Of a stretch of 64,000 bases of DNA, positions 35,157-46,296 are shown in pieces. Source of the stretch: Psophocarpus tetragonolobus. Its lineage: Eukaryota > Streptophyta > Magnoliopsida > Fabales > Fabaceae. The translations under genes were made by a program, and so were the position numbers. The DNA lies in the NCBI GenBank assembly GCA_037954015.1, contig CM075693.1:46031206-46095205 (forward strand), given 5' to 3'. Under the pieces are notes generated by a model. That model made no database searches. It saw only the letters and a list, made by a program, of their open reading frames with translations, and was not told where the DNA came from. Numbering within the stretch: the first letter of the stretch is position 1; each line of letters opens with the position of its first letter.

Positions 35157-37191
35157 TTCAAATACTAATTAAACTTAAATTCATAGTAAAAAGTCAATAA
35201 CATAACATAAGCACAATATAAGTTAAAGAGCCAATAGCTAAAATCCATACTAAACTCAAATAGTCAAAATGACAAACAAGTGAGTTGCGTGAATCTCTAC
35301 TCTTTAGTTAAGTCGCGACTCACAAGTGGAGGAGGGAAGAAGACGAAAGTGTGAAGATGACTTGCGAGTGGAGAAGGGGCAATGAAAACGAACGTGCAAA
35401 GAAGATGACTCGTGAGTGGAGAAAGAGTTACGTAATGGAGAATGGAGAAGGAGTTACATAATGGAGAAGGAGTGATTGGAAGTTGGAACGTGAGACAAAG
35501 CACTCAAACTCGCTATAGATCATGACCCACGACTCGGAGATGCGAAACTGTGTGACGAGGTGCGACGATGCGCTACAAGGTGTGGTGATGGCGTGAGGTG
35601 TGGCGACGCACAACGTTCCTGCGATTTCACGATTCCGCTCGACGATTCTACTGATTTTTATCTCCCACTATTCTATCCTTGCACGAGTGCGGAGACCTGA
35701 AGCATAATTGCAGAATCATGCGATTCTGAACTCTCGATTCTGTCAATCATGGTTATCAATGTCTGATGCTCAATCAACATCATAGAGCTTTTATAGAGAA
35801 AGGTTGAGATGAGGCAATTGGTTTCAGTGAAGACCAAAAAGCATGGTACCTTTAAGATACTTGAGAATCCTTTTTACTATAGTCTAGTGAGATTCCAATA
35901 GTTAGCCATAAATTGAAACTTTGTTTACTGAAAAGCTACTACAGGTCTTATAATTATTAGGTATTTTAGAGTACCCACTATTGATCTGTAGAAAGTAGGA
36001 TCAAAGAAAAAATCGACTCCTGAATTGGATAACTTGCAGCTTCATGTCATGGGAGAAGATATATTTTGAGCTTCTGTCATCTTGGTTTTGAGGAAAGGAT
36101 CTCTGATGTATTTTGGTTTGTGTAAGAAATAGGGAATGATTTGGTAGCTGTTTGACTTCAATTCCAAGAAATAGTCTAAATGACCAAGTTGTTTGAGAGA
36201 GAAATGTTTGTGAAGCTTAGAGTTTAACTGTTGAACCAAAACATTAGAATTGTTAGTGATGATGATATCATCAACATACACCAGTAAGTAAACAGTCCAA
36301 GAATTAGATTTGTAGATAAAGAGAGAGAGATCACACTTGCTGGCAGCAAAGTCAAATTTAAGAAGAGTTGCCTAAATTTTGTCAAATCACTATCTAGGAG
36401 TTTGCTTAATCCCATAAAGAACCTTGTTCAATTTACACACTAAAGGACAATCACCAACTTCAAGTCCTCGAGTCATGTAAATTGTTTCAGAGAGATACCC
36501 ACAACAAGCTGCAATGCTATGGTAGGAATCCCACCATGGCAGGTCTATAACGGAAATTCAATAACATGGATCCTACTACAGTTAATACTATCTGGTATAC
36601 ACTAAAGGAATTTAAACTCACAAAATATATGAAGGAGAAAAATAATGATTAAGTTCTTAGAAAATATATTGTCTAGAAATTAGAGATTCAGATTCCAACT
36701 TAGAAGACACTAATTTGCATTCAATACTATCCATTAGTAATTATCAATATTTTCACCTTTTTTTTCATATTTGGAGTTTTTGATGGAATTTGTACGCTAT
36801 ATACTGACATGTTTTCACATAAAAATATTCTGGTTTCTCACCTTATTATCTATATTTAAATAGAAGCATTTCACAATTGCAAGCCCTGTGCACTTGGTTT
36901 GGTAGAACTTCCATATGTCTTGTTGATATTGGCAAACAGTTTAGCATGTGTGATGCATCCCTATTTTCAATTCCTTTTACTATCTGCTCATAATCTTCCT
37001 TATGATATCTTTCAGATGGTGTGTGCATATTTAGAAATAGGCAGGATACTATCTTGAACTTGTCTATTTTGTTCCAAGGGAAATATAGTGACAAAGCATA
37101 TTGAAAATTAACAGAAAATGCAACCTTTATTTGTGGTAATTGTGAGATTTCTTACTAATGTATTTGAAGATGCATACAATTTTTTTATTTG

Positions 37192-37232
<41 letters not shown>

Positions 37233-40200
37233 TAAATATGAAGCAAACAACCTTTTACAATGAGGAATATTGTTTTCTCCCCAAATATTAAAATCTGTTT
37301 TCATTCAAGTTGGTAAGCGGGAACCAATCCCGTTGTGCAGTCTCATCTCTGCCGGTGCATGATTGCTGTCCGTCGCTATTCATCGATGCATTTTTTGAAG
37401 ATGAAGATAGGGCTAGGTGTGCCTTGTAGAGCACAACTAACCCTGGTGGTTGCGAGAGCAAATGCTCTCTCACGCACTGCCACAGTTTATGCCCTTTTTG
37501 GGTGTGAGAACTCCACACATCATCATCCTTTTCATCGGCTTCTACTGAGTCCTAAGTCCATTGCAACCCCTATCAGGCTTTAGTTGTGAGATTGAAAGGA
37601 GGTCAAGTCTAGCCCTATTTTCTTCTTGGTTCCAAGCTATGATTTTTGGCCTCTTCTTTTCTGTCATTCTCGACATGGCATCTACATAGTACTTAGTAGC
37701 TTCGTTTAGCATTGGTTCCATTTCTTATTGTTGTATACCTGAGAAGGTTGAACCTTGTTTCACTAATGAAGAATATATGAGGTTAAAATCCAATGTAGTC
37801 CACTCTAGCAGTCAGACTCACTTCTTGTCAGTGCCAACCCAAGTGTTTCAACAACTTGCATTTTTCAATCTTTGGAGGATCAAAATCCATGGATAGTTCA
37901 GGTGCTTCTTACCATATTTGTGGTGAAAAGTGTTTATTTTCATCTATTTCTTCACCAAAATTTCCTCATCTTATTACACTAGACAATGGATCCAAAGTTG
38001 CTTCCCAAGGAGTTTGTCACATGTCTCTGTCTCCTTCCCTGAATTTAAACTTTGTTTTATATATTCCTAATTGTCCATATAACCTAGTTTCTATAACAAT
38101 TTATGTTGATTCCTTTGTCATATAGGGTCATGGTTTGAGTCTAGTGCTTGAAAGAAGATATGAATCAAGAGGTCTCTATCACTTGGAAACCAGTCTTTCT
38201 ATTGTCTTGTTTTGCTACTTCTCCAAAGCTTTTGCATAATCATTTAAAATATCTTGGTCTCACCAAGTTGAAGTTAACGGTTCCAAGTCTTAGCAAGTTA
38301 CAAACCCTACTTCTCCAAAGGAATTTTCTCTTTTTACCCTTCATTTAAGGAAAGTAAACCCTAGTCAAAACAACACCATTTTGGGATTCATTTCTTTTTT
38401 AAAAAAATATGCTAAAATGATGTGGAGGTCATCTTCTCCACAGCTTGAACCAGCAGAACTAGAGCGTGCATTGGAGGCTGCAATTCACCATGTTTTGGGC
38501 TGCGAAAGGCGGCGCCTATTGCCGCTCCACCCATCTGCTCCGTGACGATCATCGCCAGAGTGGCGACGATCTGCTCTGCCGCTATCACTATTGACTACTA
38601 TGCTATTGACATATTCATTTTTCTCTTCGCTATTGACATATTCATTTTTCTAAAAGGATACTGATTTTTTTTTATTCGAATGCAGAGAAACAATAGGCTC
38701 TCATTTAAATTAAATAAGTTTTTTGACAGGATGTAGCTAGCCCAATTTTGTTGGTAAGTGTATCGGGAGAAACATCATATTAGAAGTAAATTTATAACTT
38801 ATGGGCACTGGCCACTAATTTGATTTTATTCATTTCGAGTCAATTTAGTAATAGCTAGTCATCTCTAGAGTCGTAAATATAGAGCTAGTGATGGCCATGT
38901 AGATTAATGGGCTAAACAACAAACATAAGTTGTTGTTTTTTCTTGAAGTTTTTTTTTTTCTTGAATAATTTTAAAAATGGGGTGGTTAATTCAAATATTA
39001 CCAAAATGTTGTATTTTAACCATTCAATGGCCAAAGACGGTAGACCAATTGGCATGTTCAACAACATCACAGGAGAAAAACCGAATACACCGATTAAATT
39101 GGTGTATTTCGCGGACACAAGCCGATAGATATAGGGGGATATCACAGCTCCTGGAGTTGAAGGTTAGGTGTAGGGGGATGTCGCAGCTCCTGAGAGTTGA
39201 AGGTTAGGTGTAGGGGGATGTCGCAACTCCCAGAGTTAAAGGTTAAACATGTCAAAGCAAACAGCATATTTGGAGCACTTTGCAGTAACTTTGCAGTTAC
39301 GATCAACAGTGGAGTTGAAGGTTAGGTGTAGGGGGATGTCGCAACTCCCAGAGTTGAAGGTTAAACATGTCAAAGCAAACAGCATATTTGGAGCACTTTG
39401 CAGTTACGATCAACAGAGAAGTGTGACACATGGCACATGTGTACCAAACACACCAAAGTAAATGGTGTGTTTGTAGAATACCTGATTTACAAATGATATC
39501 GAATTTCATTTCAAAGAATGATTTACAATGAATACTTTAATTACAAGAAATAGGTTTGGATAGGAAATGAAACTATAAAGATTCCGCTTCACTTTTAAGT
39601 TAGGGGCCCAACACTGGGCAGTGTCAGTGTGGCAGTGCATGATCTTGTTTACAACACGTACTTCAATCCAACCATTCCAGTACCCTGCTTCAACCAATTC
39701 TCATCGTTTCCACTTGAGTGCACAGTACCTAACTATCTCTAATATTATTATCATGAACGGGGTAAACGGTTAACATCCCCGCAGTTCAAGACAAAAGTAA
39801 CCCCAAAAACAAAAACAAATTATATTATATTTCACATTCAAAACCCATGCCATGCCAGGAGGACTTCATATTTTTGGAACATCTTCGAAATCCCATCAAT
39901 CAACTGTGAGCAAAAGAAAAAAAAAAAAAGAATAGGAATCTCCCTTTCTTACTCACTCTCTTAGCAATAAATCAGATATAGAATCGGTCAGAATCTTAGA
40001 CTCAATATGACTCTCTTGGCTATTGTAAGATGCCACATTGACACTGCAGTGTTGGGCCCCTTAACAGTAAATAGGAATCTTTATCGTTTCATTTTCTACC
40101 TAAACCTATTTCTTGTAATTAAAAAATTCGTTGAAATCCGATATCAGTCCTAAATCAGATATACCACATGCCATTTACATTTATGTGTTTGGTACACAGT

Positions 40201-40934
40201 TGTCACGTGTTACGCTCTTACTGTGGCGTGCTCCAAACATGCTGTTTGTTTTGGCGTGTTTAGCCTTCAGATCCGGGAGCCGCAACATTCTCCTGCACCT
40301 ATCAGTTTGTGTCTGCGAAATACGTCAATGTAATTAACGTGTTTGGTTTCCCTCACGTGATTTTACTGAATAGGCTAATTAGTTTAGCTTGTTTGGCCGT
40401 TGAATAGTCAAGTTACATCATTTTTGTAATATTTGAATTGAACACTCTATTTTTGAAATTATTAAAAAAAAAAACCCCTATGTTTGTCTTTTAGCCAGAT
40501 TAATGACACCTTATGGATACAACTCGACGTTTGATTCCTCCACAACCCCATTTTCCCAATTCCCACTTGCATCGCAGTATACCACACGTAAATATATTAT
40601 TAGTTTCGTAATTCATAAAAGGCAAGTGTTCGTGACTAATAGTTGTTTCCCTTTTGTGTAGGTACCGGCTTGGTTGGACCCTATTACGAGTGACATATCC
40701 CCTGCGCATCCTACTGTCTTCCATGACCAAGTTACCGATGAACCTCAAATGCAGAGGATCCAAAGAACGCGATCAAGAAAGTTGCTAGCCAATAGTTTGC
40801 TGCTTCTAGGGGGTGCTACTGTTATATGCCTGACTCGTGGTCACTCTAGTCTAGGTGCTAAAGTTGCCATGGCTTACATCTTAACAAAACTTGGTAAGCG
40901 TGGTGCTGCATCAAACCAAAGCAAACAAAGTTGA
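27062..40934 (+). CDS. START-domain lipid-transfer protein, membrane anchored
   Basis: Exons: 27062-27237, 28586-28727, 29289-29549, 32446-32527, 34061-34257, 40662-40934; the sum is 1131 nt (376 residues plus stop), with all joins in frame and GT-AG. Residues about 9-32 form an N-terminal membrane helix rich in Ala-Val. The START domain covers about 85-285 (FYMDNDYRKQWDKTLVEH, TIKKFPLLKPREYVLAW, RKYVRVEFFRSGWRIR, HQEDAGLNMEMAKLAFRKGI). A C-terminal hydrophobic segment, about 327-343, follows the basic RTRSRK. This matches plant START/polyketide-cyclase-like proteins of about 400 residues, which are expected to bind lipids at membranes; the ligand is unknown. Introns 3 (2.9 kb) and 5 (6.4 kb) are full of transposon pieces. 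The exon-6 assignment across 6.4 kb rests on conserved C-terminal sequence and phase. Confidence 0.92.
27092..27127 (+). repeat. Coding hexanucleotide repeat (GCGGTT)n in START exon 1
   Basis: Five perfect copies of GCGGTT (27092-27121) and one imperfect copy encode alternating Val-Ala in the N-terminal membrane helix. Copy-number change would lengthen or shorten the helix by two residues per unit without frameshift. Confidence 0.9.
27455..27810 (+). mobile_element. Copia RNase H tail and 3' LTR remnant in START intron 1
   Basis: The frame reads SKLIATSFVGPNDQLANIFT then SIHGPWISYISKLG, the C-terminus of a copia RNase H. GCAAAAGGGGGAG (polypurine tract) leads into LTR-like sequence from about 27597. 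Its distal part resembles the Copia-B LTR at 6959-7163 (TGTACAA...GTTTT). It is 5' truncated; the right boundary is unclear. Confidence 0.7.
29840..29963 (-). pseudogene. Copia reverse-transcriptase fragment
   Basis: The minus strand reads QLDVNNGFLNGLLQEEVYMSQ and continues QGFEIADKSLVCKLNKA. This is the RT region just before the catalytic motif in copia elements. It is cut on its right by the Copia-C LTR at 29964. Confidence 0.75.
29964..30276 (-). repeat. 3' LTR of Copia-C
   Basis: A 313-bp block with TG...CA ends, next to the RNase H tail. It contains a poly(A) run near 30008-30024. No second LTR lies in the window. Confidence 0.65.
29964..31601 (-). mobile_element. Truncated copia element (Copia-C) in START intron 3
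   Basis: Order on the minus strand: integrase (31559-31080; DYSRFTGIYFHQSKAEAF), integrase C-terminal patch (31080-30600; CVCFVHIPGHERHKLGAQS), RNase H tail (VDILTKAMTKQWYQFLV near 30350), then the LTR 29964-30276 (TGTTAG...TTAACA). The reverse transcriptase is deleted between integrase and RNase H, and the 5' part is lost at 31601. Frames are broken. Confidence 0.75.
31602..32390 (-). mobile_element. LTR (31602-31871) plus 3' remnant of a second LTR retrotransposon
   Basis: 31602-31871 starts TGTTAGGAACCC and ends ATATCCTAACA. The minus strand next to it reads AAACCTTGAGGACAAGGTTG, a signature often seen before the 3' LTR of Ty3/gypsy elements. Interior sequence up to about 32390 has no recognisable domain. 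It is truncated at both the Copia-C junction and its far side. Confidence 0.6.
33119..33560 (-). other. Unidentified coding-like remnant in START intron 4
   Basis: The minus frame includes a basic stretch (KGRGKGKEKVVV) followed by an acidic tail (VEDEHEFFYSFDS, then a stop and more acidic residues). It could be a transposase C-terminus, but I cannot name the family. Confidence 0.2.
33694..33980. mobile_element. Stowaway-type MITE (Tc1/Mariner)
   Basis: The 287-bp element starts CTCCCTAGTCCCTTCATTTC and ends ...AAAATAGAGGGAG. TA dinucleotides flank it at 33692-33693 and 33981-33982. Terminal CTCCCT and TA target choice are Stowaway hallmarks. It ends 80 bp before START exon 5. Confidence 0.85.
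34319..34374 (+). repeat. (AAT)n microsatellite
   Basis: About 18 AAT units in START intron 5, about 60 bp after exon 5. Confidence 0.95.
35030..35770. mobile_element. Insertion inside the copia RNase H/RT fragment, type unknown
   Basis: Copia similarity stops near CATCAACA (about 35000) and resumes after AATCAACA (about 35775), a possible short target duplication. The insert holds a (TA)n tract and a GC-richer part with repeated GTGGAGAA and GGAGAAGGAG phrases. The ends show weak inverted similarity (AATAGAATCAAG and, inverted, GACAGAATCGAG). Confidence 0.45.
35114..35154 (+). repeat. (TA)n microsatellite
   Basis: About 20 uninterrupted TA units within the 35030-35770 insertion. Confidence 0.95.
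36511..37640 (+). other. START intron 5 sequence without recognised element
   Basis: It holds an 82-codon minus-strand ORF (36846-37094; SERYHKEDYEQIVKGIENR inside) that looks coding-like but matches no family I know. A (TA)n tract lies at 37192-37228. A GC-richer block at 37300-37600 has ORFs on both strands and no recognised product. Confidence 0.4.
37192..37228 (+). repeat. (TA)n microsatellite
   Basis: About 18 TA units. Confidence 0.95.
37640..38345 (+). pseudogene. Copia gag-protease fragment related to Copia-B
   Basis: 37856-38125 reads DSSGASYHICGEKCLFS (protease active site DSGA, one residue inserted) and LDNGSKVASQGVCHMSLSPS, then VLYIPNCPYNLVSI. The next frame has HNHLKYLGLTKLKLTVPSLS from the pre-integrase region. 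It ends abruptly after KLQTL. It supplies the reference for the interrupted Copia-B sequence at 8274/9327. Confidence 0.8.
38910..40496. mobile_element. Near-palindromic Mutator-like element in START intron 5
   Basis: A perfect 9-bp duplication AGATTAATG lies at 38901-38909 and 40497-40505. The outer ends are GGCTAAACAACAAACATA and, inverted, GGCTAAAAGACAAACATA. The left arm (to about 39660) and right arm (from about 39990) are inverted copies along most of their length, so the element is a foldback with a short loop. The left arm is longer because a block containing TAGGGGGATGTCGCA is repeated three to four times. At 1587 bp it shows no transposase domain. Confidence 0.88.
39120..39420 (+). 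repeat. Internal tandem repeats in the left arm of the Mutator-like element
   Basis: GGTGTAGGGGGATGTCGCA plus following CTCC(C/T)... recurs near 39130, 39168, 39210 and 39325. The longer unit ending in ...ATTTGGAGCACTTTGCAG occurs twice (about 39240-39300 and 39355-39410). The right arm has one copy. Confidence 0.8.
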
Positions 40935-40977
40935 ATGTAAGATTGATTTTATTTTAATTTAATATTATGTAATACTG

Positions 40978-40983
40978 AATAAA
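40978..40983 (+). promoter_or_regulatory. Likely poly(A) signal of the START gene
   Basis: AATAAA 44 bp after the stop codon. Confidence 0.5.
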
Positions 40984-40989
40984 TAAGAT

Positions 40990-42640
40990 TATATATAACC
41001 TTAAATAATGTGAATAATCCTTAGATGTAGATTTTTTTTTTGGTAGATATAGATGATTTAGACATTCATACTTATAATCTAGTGTAAAATAGGTTTTTGG
41101 TACAATTTTTACAAATTTTGTTTTTTAGTACAATATAAATATTTTCATTGAACTTGATACAATTGGTTTTTTCTTATAAGATGAAACATGGTAAATAATT
41201 TTTGTTGCGACTAAATTGCTGGTAATATCCTTTCTCTGAACCAATGGAGTTAGTAATATTTGGTGGTCTCTTTAGACAAACGAGGCACGAAACAATTAAA
41301 TTTTTTTTTCTGGAACAGTGGAACAATTGTGTAGTTATATGTTTTGAGAGAATTTTTTTTTTGTTTTGTTTTTTAGTTTTTAAATATATAGTTATTGAAA
41401 AAATAAATAAAGAGTAAAATTGAAAATCAAACATGAAAACAAAAAGAATTAATTTTCTTTATATATGTTATAAATTATAACCAGGAAGTAGGAACAAATA
41501 AGATATTTTTGTGTCTCATTGTTCACAAAACAATTAAATTTTTTTGGGGTAGTGGAATAATTATCTATGTTGGTTATATTTTTTTTTTAAAATGATTGTT
41601 TTTTTATTTTTTTAAATAAATAGTTATTAAAATAATAAATAAAAATAAAATTGAAAATTAAATGTAGATAAAAAAGACTAAATTTCAACATTATAGATGG
41701 TTACTTTAGAAACACACTAGTTTATGAAATGAACTTTTACGTTGACAAAAACAGGTATGTATTAGTGTAACTAGAGGTGAATCCCAAAAGTGAAAACAGG
41801 TTGAAGTGTGAGAATTGGGTTGAAGTGTGAGAATTGTATTACTTGCATTCAATGCATTTCCTACACACTTCATCAGGAACAAAGACATTAAATTCTCTCC
41901 AGCAATATTGCCTCCAGCTTTCTCGTGCAACAATTATAGCAATCCATGTGGTTAATCCAACAATATAAAATTGATTATAATTAACTAATAAAAAATTGAC
42001 AACACATTAAAAATGAAAACAATTAAAAATAAATAAATAGTAAAGTTTTTTTTTTGTGCCATTCATTCACATATCAGGCTCTCCACCTACCCATTTGCCA
42101 TATTCAAGATTTCCATTCACTATTCTTGCTGCATTTTTTTTAAATACATGATAAAAATAAAAATGTTTTAAAGTTCCAATATTGAATCACCACTAACAAC
42201 ATAAACATCATTAGTGACAACAATACCCTAAATGCAAGCTAAGCGATGGGAAACTTTGATCTTGTGTAATGAGTTTTTAAACGCAATTATAGATACCACT
42301 ATCATTGTGCTGCACTGCATTATGGTGAATAAGTGAAGTACTTGCACGTGAAAAAGAGGTTGGTGGAGGAGATCACACACGTATTGAGGGAGAAAGTGGA
42401 AGAGCAGAGGGAAGTGAAAGAATAAGGCTCAGAGACAATGTGTTATCTAAAAGCAGTTAATGGCCATGATTTGCTATGCCTCAGAGAAGAAAGGATCCAT
42501 AGATAGTTCTCTTTTTATATGTTTGCAATTTTTCATTGGTTATTTATAAATAATTTTACATGAGACAATATTGCTAGAGAGGATCTATTCCAACGAAGAC
42601 ATGATGATGCATGCACGCCTAACATAGGCTAGAGCTAGGA
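40990..42640 (+). other. Intergenic with a direct duplication, no gene seen
   Basis: About 41280-41450 and 41520-41690 are diverged direct copies (ACAATTAAATTTTTTT..., TAGTTATT...AATAAATAAA...TAAAATTGAAAAT). The rest is AT-rich with T-runs. No coding signal. Confidence 0.5.
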
Positions 42641-42659
42641 CCAATAAGAAAGAAACATG

Positions 42660-43610
42660 ACTTGGATGAAGCTTCAAGGAACTTAGTTTAGGACACGTTT
42701 CATTTAATTGTATTCATTTAATAATTTTTAGGCTTGTATAAGCATCTTTAAGTCATTAGGATTTTAGGGGTGTAGCTAGTTTAATTTTCGGCCTTGTATT
42801 TTGGCCTACAGGTTTATTTTTCCCTTAGGAGGTGTGATTAGTCTTCTTGTAGAGTGTGTTAATTAGTTTGGGCTGGTCCAAGAGAGTTTGGACGTGTAGG
42901 ATCTTATTTCTACACCTCTAATTCCCCTTCACACCCTTCTAACTAACACATAGAAGCATGTAGGAGATATGTGAGCCCCTTGTCCCCTTGTTTCACTTCA
43001 CATGTGTTTTCTCACTCCTACATGGTTGATTCTTATTCTTTCTTATTTTAATTTGAATTTTGGAGGTGCCATATCATTTCCCTTATTCAAATTCAAACTA
43101 GAAGGAACATAGATCCATATTTTTAGGGCCATGTTTGGATCTTTAGTTGGATTAAATTAGTGTTAATTGAGCACATGCTAAATTAACACTAAATTAAGCC
43201 AACTAACTCTTAATTAAGCCAAGTGGATGTTAAACTTGAGGATCCTAAGCCCATGGTTCATGCTTTGCTCTATAAATAGAGCACTCACTCATTCATGTAA
43301 TTTTTAACACTCATTTGAATGAAAATAACCTTTCTCTAAAATGAGAGTTCTTTGTTCTTAGAGAGTTTTCATGTTCTCTCCACTCTTGTGAGAGTCCTTT
43401 ATGCTATTATCAAGGGTTCCTTCCTTTGTGGCTAGCCTCACCGTGACATATCTCCTTCATTGAAGAAATGGCGCCAATCTTCACCTCCATCTCCTAGTCT
43501 TCCACCTTCATTTCTTCAACCTCAAAAACCTCTAAGAGTAGATCCTAGACGACTTCCTCTTTTGCTCAAGAATCTTCAACCATGGCTTGGGAGGGATGCA
43601 TCACATGAGG
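42660..43610 (+). repeat. Ty3/gypsy-type LTR remnant
   Basis: TATA-like CTATAAATAG near 43270 is followed by sequence shared with 11640-12420: TATCAAGGGTTCC, TTTGTGGCTAGCCTC and GGATGCATCAC. AATGGCGCCAA near 43466 resembles a gypsy primer-binding site start. No partner LTR or TSD was found. Confidence 0.5.
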
Positions 43611-43611
43611 G

Positions 43612-45058
43612 ATGTAACACCCTTCATTAAAATAATAATCCATAATGAAATAAGTAAAAATATTGAAAAAAAAAAAACAAAACTTTCAAAATAAAAGGTC
43701 TAAAATATTTTCATGATATTAAAATAAAGTAAAATAAATATATGAATCCTTGCATAAGAAACAAAACAAAATTCTTAGTTTAGTCATCTTTAAAAATAAT
43801 ATGATAATGAATATAACAACAAGTCCCCAACAATGTTTATTTTAAAATTATTATTAATAAATGCTAAAGAAAAATCTAAATAATAATAGACTAAGTCTTC
43901 AAGCCTCCTCATTGTAAGCAACTTCTTCTTCGGTCTCTAAAAACAATACTCTTAATGAGATAATAATCTTAGTAAATAAAACAGGTTTAGAAAAAGTCCC
44001 AAATAATATTGTTCTCAACCGGTGCAGAATTTGGAAAAATCCAACTATGGTACCCGCAATTAAAATAATAAATGTTTATGTTCGTAAAAATATAATTTAA
44101 TACAAAATAATCTCTAACAATAATTCATTCATGATAAGAAAAATATTTTTTAATTAACACTCAATACATACACATAAATCCACAAGATAATACAATGATA
44201 CTCATGATCATTCAATCCTACTTTTCGGTTCAAAAAATTAGGTTTTCAAATTTTACAAAATATATTTGTAAAAGGTCTATGAGCTCATATTTTAGATAAT
44301 AAAGTCTTATTGTCTTCCCCATCCTTTAACAGAAGTATCTTGAATCTCTTCTCCATCCTAGATGGATGTATCTAAAATTTTATCCCCATATCAAATGAAG
44401 ATATCTCATATCTTATCCATATCTTATATGAAGGTATTTCAAGTTTCATCTTCATTATAGATGGATGTATCTCAAATAATTATCAAATCAATTTTTTAAA
44501 CACTACGCACATCAACAACGAATTCTTAAAATCACATAAATACATATATTCAAAAATATCAATTTACAAAGTATACCAGAGGAATCCCCAGATTGGTCCT
44601 ACCTTAGGACCAGGTCTACCCATGGAGCCGGAACCACCCTCAATAGCTTGAATACTGGGATGACCCAACAAGGGAGCAATTAGGTATCTCGAGTCGGGTA
44701 AGGTTCACCATCCCTAAATGAAAAGTCTACACTACTATTTTTAGGTAAATCAAAACCCTAATGACCTAAGCACAAGCCCAAAAGGGTAAACACTATAAAT
44801 AGGGAGCAACAAGTACAAGTTTGACTACTAGTTATTTTATTACCTTCCTACTAACACACTACTTTTTGAGAGAACAGTCAACTCCCCTTTGAATTGAGTG
44901 CCAAAGTGCTTTGCTGGGACCCATCTGTATTAGGTTGGAGTAATTGTTGTAAAAGAGGTTAGCAGTATTGAAGGAAGACTTCGTAAAGGCAAGAAATCTT
45001 GTGCGGTGTGCAGGAACACAAAGGAAAATAATAATATATGGCAAACTATTAAGTTACA

Positions 45059-45060
<2 letters not shown>
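43612..45060 (+). repeat. Probable LTR-retrotransposon remnant
   Basis: It opens TGTAACACCCTTCAT, a common start of gypsy-type LTRs, and has a TATA-like CTATAAATAG near 44792. Short imperfect repeats of GATGTATCTCAAAT and GAAGGTATTTC occur at 44330-44480. The assignment is from style only. Confidence 0.35.

Positions 45061-45063
<3 letters not shown>

Positions 45064-45091
<28 letters not shown>
45064..45091 (+). repeat. (TA)n microsatellite
   Basis: About 13 TA units. Confidence 0.9.
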
Positions 45092-45094
<3 letters not shown>

Positions 45095-46290
45095 GTTAAT
45101 ATATTTTGTAAATAAATAAATTTAATCCTATTATTCTCATATATTTTATGTTGTCACATATTTCTTTGGTATGGTTTAAATCTTAAAACAAGCATGGTTA
45201 TCAAATTCTCAAGTTAGTTCACTAATTTGTGAGTTAAGTGATGTATAAATTCTCTTTTTAGTAAACTCTTGGTAGATTTGGTAGATTTTGTACACTTACT
45301 ATCGAATCAATGAGTTAACAAATTAAAAAATTAGACAAAAATATTAGACATTTTGGGTTGTTTTCTATACGTTTGAGTTCAACATACCTTTATTTAGTGT
45401 GTCATTCTAAATTAAAAAATTATCATTTTTAAGAACATCAAACTCTCCTTTTTTAGCAATATCAAACCATCGATGGGAATGTTCTACTATTACTATCACA
45501 TTCATAAGTTATTATGTTGTAATAGTGCATTGGTAGGCTTAACTATTTAAGTACTATGGAATATATAATTTACTATTTCTACTTCGTTGATATTGACTCA
45601 ATCAACAAGCTTGTGAAAAATTACGTCTATTTCTCAATGTTCTATTTGGTTGATCTAGATGCTGGCACACGTCTAGATACATTCACTCAACTAGAAGGAC
45701 TCCCACTAGACCAAATGTTGTCTCTTATCTAGACAAGCTCACTCATCCAGATCCACTCATTCATCTTATTAGTCTACTTCTTTTAGTGTTTCATATTAAT
45801 TTATTTATGTTTGTAATGAGTCAGATGGAATATCTTGCATCCCACTTTACTCTCTAGTTTGTTACAAGTTAGTTAGTCACTTTCAAGTGTAATGCTATAT
45901 ATAAAGGAGGTTATTTTATTCTTAAAAAAAAAAGAAACTGAGAAATCTTCAATTCCATGTAACTCTTTGAGATAATGTTCCTTAATTGTTGATAGAATCC
46001 TCTATAACTCTAAGAGATAATTGTTGCTGATAGTGATTACTAATGGATGTAGTTTAGAGTTGGTTAATACTCAAGTTGAACCACGTAAATTTTTTGTGCA
46101 TGCTATGTTTTTTTTCTTGTTTCATCAATTATAATTGCAGTGAATTTGGGATTAATTCTGGAGTGAAATACCAAGGGGTCCTTGAAAGATTGAAGCACTA
46201 AAACCTAAATCCCTAAAAGAATTTTACATGCATCTAATTCTGTGATTCTTTCTGTTGTTTGCATGATAGTCTTTCCGCTACGAATTTCGT
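45092..46290 (+). other. Intergenic, LTR-like in part, no gene seen
   Basis: About 45790-46110 (TATATATAAAGGAGG, then an A-run and TTGAGATAATG) looks like the promoter half of a copia LTR, but it has no partner. Nothing coding. Confidence 0.35.
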
Positions 46291-46296
46291 TTAGTA

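Larger units (their letters stand above)
34560..36510 (-). pseudogene. Copia RNase H and reverse-transcriptase fragment related to Copia-A
   Basis: 34565-35030 closely follows the Copia-A RNase H end (including TTCAAACTCAAGGTGGTTGAG-like sequence). 35775-36510 carries RT with MYVDDIIIT near 36270 and KQLGHLDYFLELK. The two parts are split by a foreign insertion at about 35030-35770. Integrase and gag are missing, and stops are frequent. Confidence 0.8.
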
